This document shows, in pieces, positions 44,967-53,882 of a DNA stretch of 64,000 nt. The notes beneath the pieces were generated by a model that saw only the letters and a list, made by a program, of their open reading frames with translations, had not been told where the DNA came from and ran no database searches. Position 1 is the first letter of the stretch. Every line of letters starts with the position of its first letter. The position numbers and the translations under genes were made by a program. Origin of the DNA: Methylobacterium jeotgali (GTDB lineage Bacteria > Pseudomonadota > Alphaproteobacteria > Rhizobiales > Beijerinckiaceae); NCBI RefSeq assembly GCF_022179345.1, contig NZ_BPQR01000011.1, positions 45,472-109,471 on the forward strand, written 5' to 3'.

Positions 44967-46112
44967 TCAGGTCGCGGCGCCCACGGTGTCGGCCATGCGC
45001 GCCTCCCGGGCCCCGAGGGGGAGCTCGGCGCCGGTCGTCGTGTCGCGCCCGGTCTGGTGCTCGACCTCGGCGTTGATCTCGCCGCCGAGGAGCACGATGG
45101 TCGAGGAGATCCAGATCCAGGTCATGAAGCCGACGACGGCGCCGAGCGAGCCGTAGGTCTCGTTGTAGGTGCCGAAGCTGGCGACGTACCAGGAGAAGAG
45201 CAGCGATCCGCCGATCCAGAGAAGCGCGGCGACGACGCTGCCGAGGCCGACCCAGCGCCAGCGCGCCTTCTCCCGGCTCGGCCCGTAGCGGTAGAGCACG
45301 GAGAGCGCGCCGAGCATCACCAGGAGCAGCACCGGCCAGCGCAGCAGCGCGACGAGCCACGCACCGTCGCTGATGCCGACGAACTTGAACACGACCGGCA
45401 GGACGACGATGCAGGTGAGCGCCAGCATCGTGAAGATGAGCGCCCCGCCCGTGAAGGCGAGCGAGCGCAGGTTGAGCATGACGAAGGAGCGCTTTTCCTC
45501 CTCGTCGTAGACGATGTTCAGGGCGTCGAACATCGCCTTCATGGCGGCGTTCGCGCTCCAGAGGGAGAGCGCGAGGCTGGTGAAGAAGGTCAGGCCCAGG
45601 GTGCCGCCTCCCTTGGCGGCGATGCGCTTCACCTGCTCGCCGATGATGTCGATGGCGCCGGAGGGCAGCACGCCCTGGAGCGTGGCGAGGTGCTCGTTGA
45701 TGACCTGCACGTCGGCGAAGAGGCCGTAGCAGGAGACGAGCGCCGCGACCGCCGGGAAGAGCGACAGCAGCGAGTAGAAGGTCACGCCGGCCGCGACCGA
45801 GAGCACGCGGTCCTTGTTGAACTCCATATAGACGCGGGTGAGCACGTCCCGCCAGCCGCGGGGCGGAATCTGCACCGGGCTCGCGGCGTGGCGGCCGCGA
45901 TCCCTCTGCGTCGCCGCGACGAGCTCGGCGCTGCGGCCCTCGTGGGAATGGGCGCCCTCTCCGCGCCGCTCCGGCCGGCCCGGCGGATAGCGGTGCCGCT
46001 CGCGCCGACGCGCGCCCGCCAGGGCGACGAGGGCCGTCCCGAGGGCGAGCGTCCAGAGGAGCGAGCCCCCGCCCTCGCTGGCGGGGCGGGGCGGCGGAGC
46101 GGTGGCGGCCAT
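44967..46112 (-). CDS. YihY/virulence factor BrkB family membrane protein
   Basis: A 381-residue protein with about 6 helices in its C-terminal two thirds, of the YihY (UPF0761) family: FYSLLSLFPAVAALVSCYGL, WSANAAMKAMFDALNIVYDEEEKRSF and YGSLGAVVGFMTWIWISSTIVLLGGEIN are diagnostic. The N-terminal ~100 residues are charged, Arg-rich and probably disordered, longer than usual. It is downstream of matB on the same strand (69 bases). The function of the family is not known; links to membrane or tRNA processing are not supported here. Confidence 0.88.
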   Translation of the reverse strand: MAATAPPPRPASEGGGSLLWTLALGTALVALAGARRRERHRYPPGRPERRGEGAHSHEGRSAELVAATQRDRGRHAASPVQIPPRGWRDVLTRVYMEFNKDRVLSVAAGVTFYSLLSLFPAVAALVSCYGLFADVQVINEHLATLQGVLPSGAIDIIGEQVKRIAAKGGGTLGLTFFTSLALSLWSANAAMKAMFDALNIVYDEEEKRSFVMLNLRSLAFTGGALIFTMLALTCIVVLPVVFKFVGISDGAWLVALLRWPVLLLVMLGALSVLYRYGPSREKARWRWVGLGSVVAALLWIGGSLLFSWYVASFGTYNETYGSLGAVVGFMTWIWISSTIVLLGGEINAEVEHQTGRDTTTGAELPLGAREARMADTVGAAT

Positions 46113-46181
46113 CGGGTCTCGGGGGGTAAGGAAGCGCGGCTTGGGAACCCGGCTCCCGAGGGGATGTTCCCGTCCCCTCCC

Positions 46182-47702
46182 CTACGTGGCGTAGAGACCG
46201 GAGAGGCGCTCGCGCAGCAGGTTCTTCTGGACCTTGCCCATGGCGTTGCGGGGCAGATCCTCGGCGAAGATCACCCGCTTCGGGCATTTGTACCGGGCGA
46301 GCCGCCCCTCCAGGGCCGAGAGGATGCCGGCCTCGTCCGGGGCGCCCTCCCCGGCGACGACGACGGCGGTGACGCCCTCGCCGAAATCCGCGTGGGGCAG
46401 GCCGATCACGGCCGACTCGACGATGCCGGGCATCGCGTCGATCTCGGTCTCGATCTCCTTCGGGTAGACGTTGTAGCCGCCGGTGATGATGAGGTCCTTG
46501 CCCCGCCCGACGATGTGGACGTAGCCCTGCGGATCGACCTTGCCGAGGTCGCCGGTGATGAAGAAGCCGTCGGCCCGGAACTCGGCCGCCGTCTTCTCCG
46601 GCATCCGCCAGTAGCCCGTGAACACGTTCGGGCCCTTCACCTCGATCATCCCGACCTCGTCGGTGCCGAGCACGCGGCCGGTGTCGGGATCGGTGACGCG
46701 CAACGCCACGTCCGGCAGGGGGAAGCCCACGGTGCCGGCGATGCGCTCGCCTTCGTAGGGGTTTGAGGTGTTCATGTTGGTCTCGGTCATGCCGTAACGC
46801 TCGAGGATGGCGTGGCCCGTGCGGGCCCGCCACTCCCGATGCGTCTCGGCGAGCAGCGGCGCCGAGCCCGAGACGAACAGGCGCATCCCGGCCGCCGCCT
46901 CGCGGGTCAGGCCGGGCTCCTTGAGGAGGCGCGTGTAGAAGGTTGGCACGCCCATCATCGCGGTCGCCCGCGGCATCAGCGACAGGATCAGCCGCGCGTC
47001 GAGCCTCGGCAGGAAGAGCATGCCGCCGCCGGTCGCGAGCACGATGTTCGTCGCCACGAACAGGCCGTGGGTGTGGAACACCGGCAGGGCGTGGATCAGC
47101 ACGTCGGCGGCGGTGAAGCGCCAGAGCGCGGCGAGCGTCACCGCGTTCGAGGCGAGGTTGCGGTGCGTCAGCATCGCGCCCTTCGAGCGCCCGGTGGTGC
47201 CGGAGGTGTAGAGGATCGCAGCGAGGTCGTCGGGCCCGCGGGGCACGTCGGCGAAGTCACCCGCCGCGGCGTCGGCAGCCTCGGCGATGGTGCCCTGGCC
47301 CGCCGCGTCGAGGGTATGCACGCGGGGCACGCCCGCCTGCGCCGCCACCGGCTCCAGCGCCTCGCGACGGCCGGGGTCGCAGACGAACAGGGCGGCCTCG
47401 GCGTCGGAGAGGAAATAGGCGATCTCCGGCGCGGTGTAGGCGGTGTTGAGCGGCAGGAAGACCGCGCCCGCCCGGACGGCACCGAGATAGAGGAAGATCA
47501 CCTCGGCGCTCTTCTCGACCTGCGCGGCCACGCGGTCGCCGGGGCGCACGCCCATCGCCGTCAGCGCCGCGGAGTAGGCGGCGGAGCGGGCCATGAGGTC
47601 CGCGTAGCTGTAGCGGCATCCCTCGGCGGTCTCGATGAAGGTGCGGGCGGCCGGCTCCGCCGGCAGCGCCCCGCGCACCAGGGCGAAGAGGTGGTTGCTC
47701 AT
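46182..47702 (-). CDS. matB: Malonyl-CoA synthetase (MatB)
   Basis: ATP-dependent ligase that makes malonyl-CoA (and methylmalonyl-CoA) from the free acid. It is 506 residues with the adenylation signature AILYTSGTTGRSKGAMLTH, ERYGMTETNMNTSNPYEG, GYWRMPEKTAAEF, FFITGDLGKVD and a C-terminal catalytic lysine in GKVQKNLLRE. The TETNMNTSNPYEG segment is the typical MatB form. It lies 45 bases downstream of the DmeF gene, two genes after malonyl-CoA decarboxylase. No malonate carrier is next to it. Confidence 0.9.
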   Translation of the reverse strand: MSNHLFALVRGALPAEPAARTFIETAEGCRYSYADLMARSAAYSAALTAMGVRPGDRVAAQVEKSAEVIFLYLGAVRAGAVFLPLNTAYTAPEIAYFLSDAEAALFVCDPGRREALEPVAAQAGVPRVHTLDAAGQGTIAEAADAAAGDFADVPRGPDDLAAILYTSGTTGRSKGAMLTHRNLASNAVTLAALWRFTAADVLIHALPVFHTHGLFVATNIVLATGGGMLFLPRLDARLILSLMPRATAMMGVPTFYTRLLKEPGLTREAAAGMRLFVSGSAPLLAETHREWRARTGHAILERYGMTETNMNTSNPYEGERIAGTVGFPLPDVALRVTDPDTGRVLGTDEVGMIEVKGPNVFTGYWRMPEKTAAEFRADGFFITGDLGKVDPQGYVHIVGRGKDLIITGGYNVYPKEIETEIDAMPGIVESAVIGLPHADFGEGVTAVVVAGEGAPDEAGILSALEGRLARYKCPKRVIFAEDLPRNAMGKVQKNLLRERLSGLYAT

Positions 47703-47747
47703 CCGCGGCGAACTAGCACATCGCGCGCGGTTGGGGAGAGACCGCGC

Positions 47748-48695
47748 TCAGGCGTGATGCGGACAGGGCTGCACCTCGACGGTGACGTGGCTCAGATCGC
47801 GGATGCCGGCGAGGCGGGCCTTGTAGGCGGAGGGCGGCTGCGGGCGGTCGGTGACGATCGCGACCACGGCCGCCCGATGCCCCGGACCGATCTGCCAGAG
47901 ATGGAAGTCCGTCACGCGGTCGCCATCGGTCTCCAGACGCTGGCGGACCTGATCCTCGATCTGCCCGCTCGGGACGATATCGAGCAGCACCGCCCCCGCC
48001 GACCGGATCAGGCTCACCGACCAGGCCGCGATCACCGCCGCGCCGACGAGGCCCATCAGCGGGTCGAGCCAGACAAGGCCGAGATACCGGCCGCCGAGCA
48101 GCGCGGCGATCGCCAGGACCGAGGTGAGCATGTCCGCGAGCACGTGGACGTAGGCCGCGCGGTAGTTCGTATCGTGCTCATGGCCGTGAGCATGCCCCTC
48201 GTGGTGGGAGGCGTCGGCGTGGTCGTGGTGATGATCGTGATCGTCGTGGAGGAGCCAGACGCTCGCCGCGTTGACGAGAAGGCCGGCCACCGCGATCGGC
48301 AGGGCCTGCCCGAAATCGATGGCGACCGGCGCGACGAGGCGATGGGCGCTCTCGACGCCGATGTAGAGGGCGATCATCCCCAGGATGATGGCGCTGGCGA
48401 AGGCCGCGACGTCGCCGATCTTGCCCGTGCCGAACGAGAAGCGGCGGTCGTTCGCGTACCGCCGCGCGAAGCGGTAGGCGAGCGCGGCGATACCGAGGGC
48501 TGCTGCGTGCGTGGCCATGTGCCAGCCGTCCGCGACGAGGGCCGCCGAACCGGCGAGGGTACCGCCGACGATCTCGGCCACCATCGTGACCGCGGTCAGG
48601 ATCACGACCGCCCAGGTCCGACGCTCGTGGCGCTCGTGTCGGCCGCCGAGGAAGACGTGGTCGTGGGTCCAGGGCTCGATCGAGCGGCTGTGCAT
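47748..48695 (-). CDS. dmeF: Cation diffusion facilitator, DmeF-type
   Basis: A 315-residue inner-membrane CDF exporter for divalent metals (DmeF-type members export cobalt and nickel). It has six predicted helices, ADGWHMATH in helix 2 and HVLADMLTS in helix 5 as the metal-site pairs, and a very His/Asp-rich cytosolic loop at residues ~150-174 between helices 4 and 5, plus a C-terminal regulatory domain. It stands between malonyl-CoA decarboxylase (17 bases upstream) and matB (45 bases downstream), with no metal-responsive regulator of its own. Confidence 0.88.
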   Translation of the reverse strand: MHSRSIEPWTHDHVFLGGRHERHERRTWAVVILTAVTMVAEIVGGTLAGSAALVADGWHMATHAAALGIAALAYRFARRYANDRRFSFGTGKIGDVAAFASAIILGMIALYIGVESAHRLVAPVAIDFGQALPIAVAGLLVNAASVWLLHDDHDHHHDHADASHHEGHAHGHEHDTNYRAAYVHVLADMLTSVLAIAALLGGRYLGLVWLDPLMGLVGAAVIAAWSVSLIRSAGAVLLDIVPSGQIEDQVRQRLETDGDRVTDFHLWQIGPGHRAAVVAIVTDRPQPPSAYKARLAGIRDLSHVTVEVQPCPHHA

Positions 48696-48712
48696 CCGGC
48701 GCGTCTCCCGGG

Positions 48713-50122
48713 TCAGGCGTCCGCGAGCGCGACGGCGCGGGGCGGCGGCAGGTTCGCGCGCAACTCGCGGCTGACGACACTCGACGCCGCCACGGTGCCG
48801 AGATTGGCGAAGGTCTCGTGGTTCTTCTCGATGGCCGAGAGGTCGTAGAGGTAGTTCACCATCAGGCCGTAGGACTGCTTCAGCCCTTTGGCGGAGACGT
48901 CCCCGAGAAAGTTCAGCCGCTCCAGGCGGGCGCCGTTGCCGAGGTGGAAGCGCGCCACCGGGTCGAGGGGGCGCCCACGCTCGTTCTTGGCACGCAGGAA
49001 GTAGGCGGCGGCCGCCGGCAGAAGGGCCTTGCGGACGGTGTCGGCGATCGGCTTGTCGGTCGCCCAGTCCGGCCGGTCGAGGAGGCGCAGCGTCTCGACA
49101 TCCTCGCGGGTCAGGCCCTGAGGCGCGTCGGCCCGGCGCTCCCGGTCGAGCCAGCGTGCGAAGCCGGGCACCGGAGAGAGCGTCACGAAGGTCTTCAGGG
49201 TCGGGATCTCACGGGCGAGATCCTCCACCACCTGCTTGATCAGGAAGTTGCCGAAGGTGACGCCGGCGAGCCCCCGCTGGCAGTTCGAGATCGAGTAGAA
49301 CACCGCGCAGGTGGCGGAGCGGGCCGGCAGCACCGCGCGCTCGTCGGCCAGCACGGGAGCGATGGCCGGGGCGATGCCGGAGGTCAGCGCCACCTCGACG
49401 AAGATCAGCGGCTCGTCGACCAGCGCAGGGTGGAAGAAGGCGAAGCAGCGCCGGTCCTGCGGCTCGATGCGCCGGCGCAGGTCCTCCCAGCCCTGGATCT
49501 CGTGGACCGCCTCGTAGCGGATGATCTTCTCGAGGATGTGCGCCGGGGTCGTCCAGTCGATGTGGCGCAGCACCAGGAAGCCCCGGTTGAACCACGACGC
49601 GAACAGGTGCTCGAAATCATCGTCGAGGCTCTCGGCGGCATCGATCAGGGCCCGGTCCGGCCGCTCCTCGTCGCCCAATGCCTTGCGCAGGTCGAACAGG
49701 TCCTCGCGCATCCGCACGAGGGACAGGGTGCCCTCGCGGGCGAGGTTGAGGCGGCGGATCAGCTCCTGGCTGCGCGGCTCGGCGACGTTGTGGAGCGCTC
49801 CGAGCCGGGCGCGGGTCGGCTTCTCGCGATAGGCGGCGATGGCCTGCTCGACGGCGCCGTGGTCCGCGTCGAACTCCACGGCGATGAGCCGGAGGAAGGC
49901 GTGGCGGTCCTCCCGCGGGAAGCTCGCGTAGCGCTCAAGGATGACCCGCGCCAGGGCGACGCCGGAGGCCTCGCCGCGCCGGGAGATCAGGTCGTCGCAG
50001 AGCTTGGCGAGCTCGGCGGGGCTCGCCCGCTGCGCCATGTCACCTCGGGCGAGGCCGATGAGGTCGCGGCCGCGCTCGCCGATCGTCTGGAGGAGATCGC
50101 CGAAGAAGGAGCTTGCCGCCAT
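48713..50122 (-). CDS. mcd: Malonyl-CoA decarboxylase
   Basis: Converts malonyl-CoA to acetyl-CoA and CO2. The 469-residue protein has the MCD N-terminal helical domain and a GNAT-like catalytic domain with EIQGWEDLRRRIEPQDRRCFAFFHPAL, FYSISNCQRGLAGVTFGNFLIKQVVEDL and ATSHFHLGN-type late motif (VARFHLGNGARLERLNFLGDVS). It is the first gene of a likely mcd-dmeF-matB transcript. Start ATG at 50122; a small unknown gene lies 109 bases upstream on the same strand. Confidence 0.95.
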   Translation of the reverse strand: MAASSFFGDLLQTIGERGRDLIGLARGDMAQRASPAELAKLCDDLISRRGEASGVALARVILERYASFPREDRHAFLRLIAVEFDADHGAVEQAIAAYREKPTRARLGALHNVAEPRSQELIRRLNLAREGTLSLVRMREDLFDLRKALGDEERPDRALIDAAESLDDDFEHLFASWFNRGFLVLRHIDWTTPAHILEKIIRYEAVHEIQGWEDLRRRIEPQDRRCFAFFHPALVDEPLIFVEVALTSGIAPAIAPVLADERAVLPARSATCAVFYSISNCQRGLAGVTFGNFLIKQVVEDLAREIPTLKTFVTLSPVPGFARWLDRERRADAPQGLTREDVETLRLLDRPDWATDKPIADTVRKALLPAAAAYFLRAKNERGRPLDPVARFHLGNGARLERLNFLGDVSAKGLKQSYGLMVNYLYDLSAIEKNHETFANLGTVAASSVVSRELRANLPPPRAVALADA

Positions 50123-50231
50123 CGCGTCGAGACCGTCGGCTCCCCGAGCACCGGACCGCCCGCGGCGGCCCGTCCGACAATCTAGCGGCCCTGAGCCGGC
50201 AGGGCCAGCGCCGCGGACACGCCGCGACCGG

Positions 50232-50426
50232 TCAGACGCCCGCTGCCGCGACCTCGGCCCGGTCGGCGCGCTCGCGCCAGTCGTGGAGCCCGTGCTGGCG
50301 CGCGAAGCGCAGCTCGGCTGCCCGGCGGGCGCGCTCGGCGCTCCTTGCGCGGGCGATCTCCACCGAGCCGACGGTGAAGGGAACTCCGAGAATCTCCTTG
50401 GCGAAGCTGATGCGATAGGTCGACAT
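50232..50426 (-). CDS. Small conserved hypothetical protein
   Basis: A 64-residue protein beginning MSTYRISFAKEILGVPFTVG with a helical, Arg/Ala/Glu-rich C-terminal half. The initial beta-strand-like part and charged helix suggest a small soluble domain. I know no function. The frame is open 36 codons upstream, but the ATG at 50426 gives the coherent N-terminus. It is upstream of malonyl-CoA decarboxylase on the same strand. Confidence 0.65.
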   Translation of the reverse strand: MSTYRISFAKEILGVPFTVGSVEIARARSAERARRAAELRFARQHGLHDWRERADRAEVAAAGV

Positions 50427-50680
50427 GCAAATCCCGCGTTCGAGGCCCCGTGCGCGTCGATCGTTCGAGGCGGTTGCGCGACTCAGCCGGCGGACCGGAT
50501 TAGAAGCGGAAACAAATCCAGCTCCAAGAGGCATTTACCGCCTCGGCGGGTGCCATCCCCGGTTCCGTCGGCCGGCGACACCCGATATGGGAGCGCCCGA
50601 CGAGGGCCGGAAGACGGGTGCGACCTTCCGAGCCTGTGCGACGGGTCGGGACGCGTCCGCCGGAAGATCGGGAAAGCGAC

Positions 50681-51880
50681 GTGACGCAGAGCCAGGGCGC
50701 GACGCCGCGCCTCACGAGCCGGGCGCGGATCGGCCTCACGCTCATCGCCGGCGGCGCGGTCGCCAACATCTACTACAACCAGCCGCTCCTCGCGATGCTC
50801 GTCACCGAGTTCGGCGCGCGGGCGGCGCTCTGGATTCCGGCGGCCTGTCTCACGGGCTACGGGCTCGGCATCCTGCTGCTGGTGCCGCTCGGGGACGGGC
50901 TGCCCCGGCGCAGCCTCATCGTCTGGCAGCTCCTCGGGCTCGCGGTCGTGCTGGTCGCCGCGGCGCTGGCAGGCAACCTCCCCGTCCTGGCGCTGGCGAG
51001 CCTCCTGATCGGCTTCCTCGCCTCGGCCGCGCAGCAGGCGGTGCCCTTCGCCGCCGAGCTCGCCCCGGATGAGAGCCGGGGACGCGTCGTCGGGCAGGTG
51101 ATGACCGGGCTCCTCAGCGGCATCCTGCTGGCCCGGACCGTCAGCGGATTCGTCGGCGCGCATCTCGGCTGGCGGGCGGTGTTCCTGGCGGCGGCCGGCG
51201 TGGCCCTCGGCATGGCGGCGATCGCCGCGGCGACGCTTCCCGCGACGGGGCGCGCCGCGAAGCTGCGCTACCGGGCCCTGATGCTCTCGATCCTGCATCT
51301 CGTGCGCACGCAGCCGGTGCTGCGGGTCGCCGCACTGACGCAGGCGCTGCTCTTCGCGAGCTTCAACGCCTTCTGGACGAGCCTCGCACTGCTCGTCGAG
51401 GCGCCCCCCTTCGGGCTGACGGCGGCGGGCGCCGGGCTGTTCGGGGTGATCGGCGTCGCGGGCGCCCTCGTCGCGCCGCTCTCGGGCGGCTTCACCGACC
51501 GGCGCGGGGCGCGGCCGATGGTGCTCACCGGGTGCGTCCTGACGGCCGCGGCCTTCCTGGTGCTGTGGGCCGTCGGGCAGCGCTCGCTCGTCGCGATCGG
51601 GGTCGGCGTGCTCCTCATCGATATCGGCATCAACGCGGCGCTCATCGCCAACCAGACTCGCGCCTACGCCCTCGTCCCGGGCGCGCGGGGGCGGATCAAC
51701 ACGGTGCTGTTCACGACGATGTTCGTGTTCGCGGCGATCGGCGCCTTCGCCGGCTCCCAGGCCTTCCTGACCGCCGGATGGCCGGGGGTCTGCGCGGTGG
51801 GCGGCGCCTTCGCCGGCCTCGCCCTGATCGTGGCGGTCCTCGACCGCTCCGGCAAAGTCTCTTCTAGCCAAGTCACTTGA
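50681..51880 (+). CDS. MFS transporter, probable exporter
   Basis: A 399-residue major facilitator with about 12 helices. An early YYNQPLLAMLV and GDGLPRRSLIVWQLLG are of the type seen in the YdeE/arabinose-efflux-like branch, and a second-half AFWTSLALLVEAPPFGLTAAGAGLFG and SGGFTDRRGARPMVL repeat the pattern. The start is ambiguous; I use GTG at 50681, which gives a short polar N-terminus. Substrate unknown. Its last 8 bases overlap the convergent cobC. Confidence 0.85.
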   Translation: MTQSQGATPRLTSRARIGLTLIAGGAVANIYYNQPLLAMLVTEFGARAALWIPAACLTGYGLGILLLVPLGDGLPRRSLIVWQLLGLAVVLVAAALAGNLPVLALASLLIGFLASAAQQAVPFAAELAPDESRGRVVGQVMTGLLSGILLARTVSGFVGAHLGWRAVFLAAAGVALGMAAIAAATLPATGRAAKLRYRALMLSILHLVRTQPVLRVAALTQALLFASFNAFWTSLALLVEAPPFGLTAAGAGLFGVIGVAGALVAPLSGGFTDRRGARPMVLTGCVLTAAAFLVLWAVGQRSLVAIGVGVLLIDIGINAALIANQTRAYALVPGARGRINTVLFTTMFVFAAIGAFAGSQAFLTAGWPGVCAVGGAFAGLALIVAVLDRSGKVSSSQVT

Positions 51881-52904
51881 GGACGCGGGAGAGACGGCAC
51901 CAATCCTCGCGGGTCGCCGGCAGGCCGAAGCGGAGTCGCTGCGGAGCCTGCTCGAAGCGGCGGACGTAGATTCCGGCTAGGCCGAGCCGCGCGAAGGTGC
52001 CGGGGCCGTCCTCGAAATCGGCGGTGCGGAACAGCGCCGTGCCGCCGACGACACGGCCGCCGCCCCGGAGGATCATCCGGTCGAGGCGGCCGGCATCGGC
52101 GAGGCGCGCCGTCGCCGCCTCCGCACGCCAGCCGAGGTCGGAGAGGGCCGCCGCGCCGACGAAACCCGCCGGCCCCGACACGGCCCAGGGCCCGAGCGCC
52201 CGCGCCACGGCCGTGACGAGGGCCGGTTCGGCGAGCGCGAAGCCGAGGCGCAGGCCGGCGAGCCCGTAGGTCTTGCCGAAGGAGCGCAGCACCGCGAGGC
52301 CGGGACGCAGGTCGCCGCAGAGGCTGTCCTCCGGCTCCAGATCGGCGAAGGCCTCGTCCACGACGAGGAGCCCGTCCCGCGCGGCCATGTCCGCGGCCAG
52401 TGCGAGCAGGGTGTCGCGCGATAGTCGCCGGCCGTCCGGATTGTTGGGGTTCACGACGACCGCCACGTCCGCCTCCGCCAGCGCATCGAGGGCGGTCACG
52501 GCCTCCACGGCGTGCCCGCCTCGCGCCCAGGCGGCGGCGTGCTCGGCATAGGTCGGCCCGAGGACGGCGACGCGGCCCGGCCTCCGCAGGCGCGGCAGGG
52601 TCTCGATCAGGATCTGGGTGCCCGGCGCCGCGACGATAGAGGCCGGGTCGGAGGCGCCGTAGGCCAGCGCCGCGGCCGCGCGCAGCCGGCGATCGTCCTC
52701 GGCGGAGGGCAGGCGCGCGAGACGGCTTGGCGGCAGCGCCGGGCAGGGGTACGGGACCGGGTTGATGCCCGTCGAGAGGTCGAGCCACGGCTCGGGCGCG
52801 CCGGGAAACAGCGCCCGCGCTGCGTCGAGATCGCCCCCGTGGGCGACCGGCGCATCCCGCGTCCCGAGCCCGCTCCCCCGATGTCCTGGACCGACCTCGC
52901 CCAT
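51873..52904 (-). CDS. cobC: Threonine-phosphate decarboxylase / cobC-type aminotransferase
   Basis: PLP-dependent enzyme that gives (R)-1-amino-2-propanol O-phosphate for the cobalamin side chain. It has the HGGDL start, LSTGINPVPYPCPALPP, VVNPNNPDGRRLS, VVDEAFADLEPE and the PLP lysine region SFGKTYGLAGLRLGFAL. The 343-residue length is slightly short of average. It starts at the ATG at 52904, so its first 24 bases overlap head to head with the divergent cbiB gene. Its end overlaps the MFS gene by 8 bases. Confidence 0.9.
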   Translation of the reverse strand: MGEVGPGHRGSGLGTRDAPVAHGGDLDAARALFPGAPEPWLDLSTGINPVPYPCPALPPSRLARLPSAEDDRRLRAAAALAYGASDPASIVAAPGTQILIETLPRLRRPGRVAVLGPTYAEHAAAWARGGHAVEAVTALDALAEADVAVVVNPNNPDGRRLSRDTLLALAADMAARDGLLVVDEAFADLEPEDSLCGDLRPGLAVLRSFGKTYGLAGLRLGFALAEPALVTAVARALGPWAVSGPAGFVGAAALSDLGWRAEAATARLADAGRLDRMILRGGGRVVGGTALFRTADFEDGPGTFARLGLAGIYVRRFEQAPQRLRFGLPATREDWCRLSRVLK

Positions 52905-53882
52905 CCGCCGCACACGCTGCCGATCCTGGCGCTCGCCCTCGCCGTCGAGGCCGCCTGCGGCTACCCGCAGGGGCTCTACAGGGCGCTCGGGCATCCTGTC
53001 ACCTGGATCGGCCGGCTGATCGCCGCCCTCGACCGGGGACTGAACCGGGGCGACGCCCGGCAACGCCGGGCCGGCGGGGTCTTCGCGCTCGCCCTGCTCC
53101 TCGCGGTGGTGGGTACGGTCGGGCTCGGTCTGACCCGGCTCGCGGCCCTCGCCGGCCTTCTGCCCGGCATCGTCATCCTGGCACTCTTGGCGGCGAGCCT
53201 GCCGGCGCAGCGCAGCCTGCACGAGCACGTCGCCACCGTGGCGCAGGGCCTGCGGGCGGAGGGGCTCGCCGGGGGACGCCACGCGGTCTCGATGATCGTC
53301 GGGCGCGATCCCGAGACGCTCGACGAGGCCGGTGTCTGCCGCGCCGCCATCGAGAGCCTGTCCGAGAACTTCTCCGACGGTATCGTCGCGCCGGCGTTCT
53401 GGATCGGCGCCGGAGGGCTCGCGGGCGGCGTCCTCTACAAGGCGGTCAACACCGCCGACAGCATGGTCGGCCACCGCACGCCGCGCCACGAGGCCTTCGG
53501 CTGGGCCTCCGCCCGGCTCGACGACCTCGTGAACCTGCCGGCCTCGCGCCTCTCGGCGCTGCTGATCGTAGCGGCGGCGGCCCTCCATCGCGACGCCTCT
53601 GCGAAGGGTGCCATGCATGCCGTGTGGCGGGATGCCGGGCGGCACCGCTCGCCGAACGCCGGCTGGCCCGAGGCGGCCATGGCCGGGGCGCTGGGCCTGC
53701 GCCTCGCCGGACCACGGGTCTACGGCGGCACGCGGGTCGCCGATGCCTGGATGGGCGATGGCCGGCCCGAGGCCACCGCGGCGGATGTCGAACGGGCGCT
53801 GCGCCTCTACCGGACCGCCTGCCTGCTCCTCGCCGCGACGGCGGCCGTGCTCGCCGCGCTCGGCCTCACAGGCAGGGGGTGA
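52881..53882 (+). CDS. cobD: Adenosylcobinamide-phosphate synthase CbiB/CobD
   Basis: Inner-membrane enzyme that attaches the aminopropanol phosphate arm to adenosylcobyric acid. It is 333 residues with several hydrophobic helices, GHPVTWIGRLI, the central SMIVGRDPETLDEAGVCRAAIESLSENFSDGIVAPAFW and YKAVNTADSMVGH. The ATG at 52881 has no obvious ribosome site; the head-to-head overlap with cobC puts its promoter within or beyond the cobC start. Its 3' end overlaps a convergent small periplasmic gene by 17 bases. Confidence 0.95.
   Translation: MSWTDLAHPPHTLPILALALAVEAACGYPQGLYRALGHPVTWIGRLIAALDRGLNRGDARQRRAGGVFALALLLAVVGTVGLGLTRLAALAGLLPGIVILALLAASLPAQRSLHEHVATVAQGLRAEGLAGGRHAVSMIVGRDPETLDEAGVCRAAIESLSENFSDGIVAPAFWIGAGGLAGGVLYKAVNTADSMVGHRTPRHEAFGWASARLDDLVNLPASRLSALLIVAAAALHRDASAKGAMHAVWRDAGRHRSPNAGWPEAAMAGALGLRLAGPRVYGGTRVADAWMGDGRPEATAADVERALRLYRTACLLLAATAAVLAALGLTGRG

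Noticed and set aside
44547..46766. 739-codon plus-strand frame over msrB, the YihY gene and part of matB
   Set aside because: It is a shadow of three recognised minus-strand genes.
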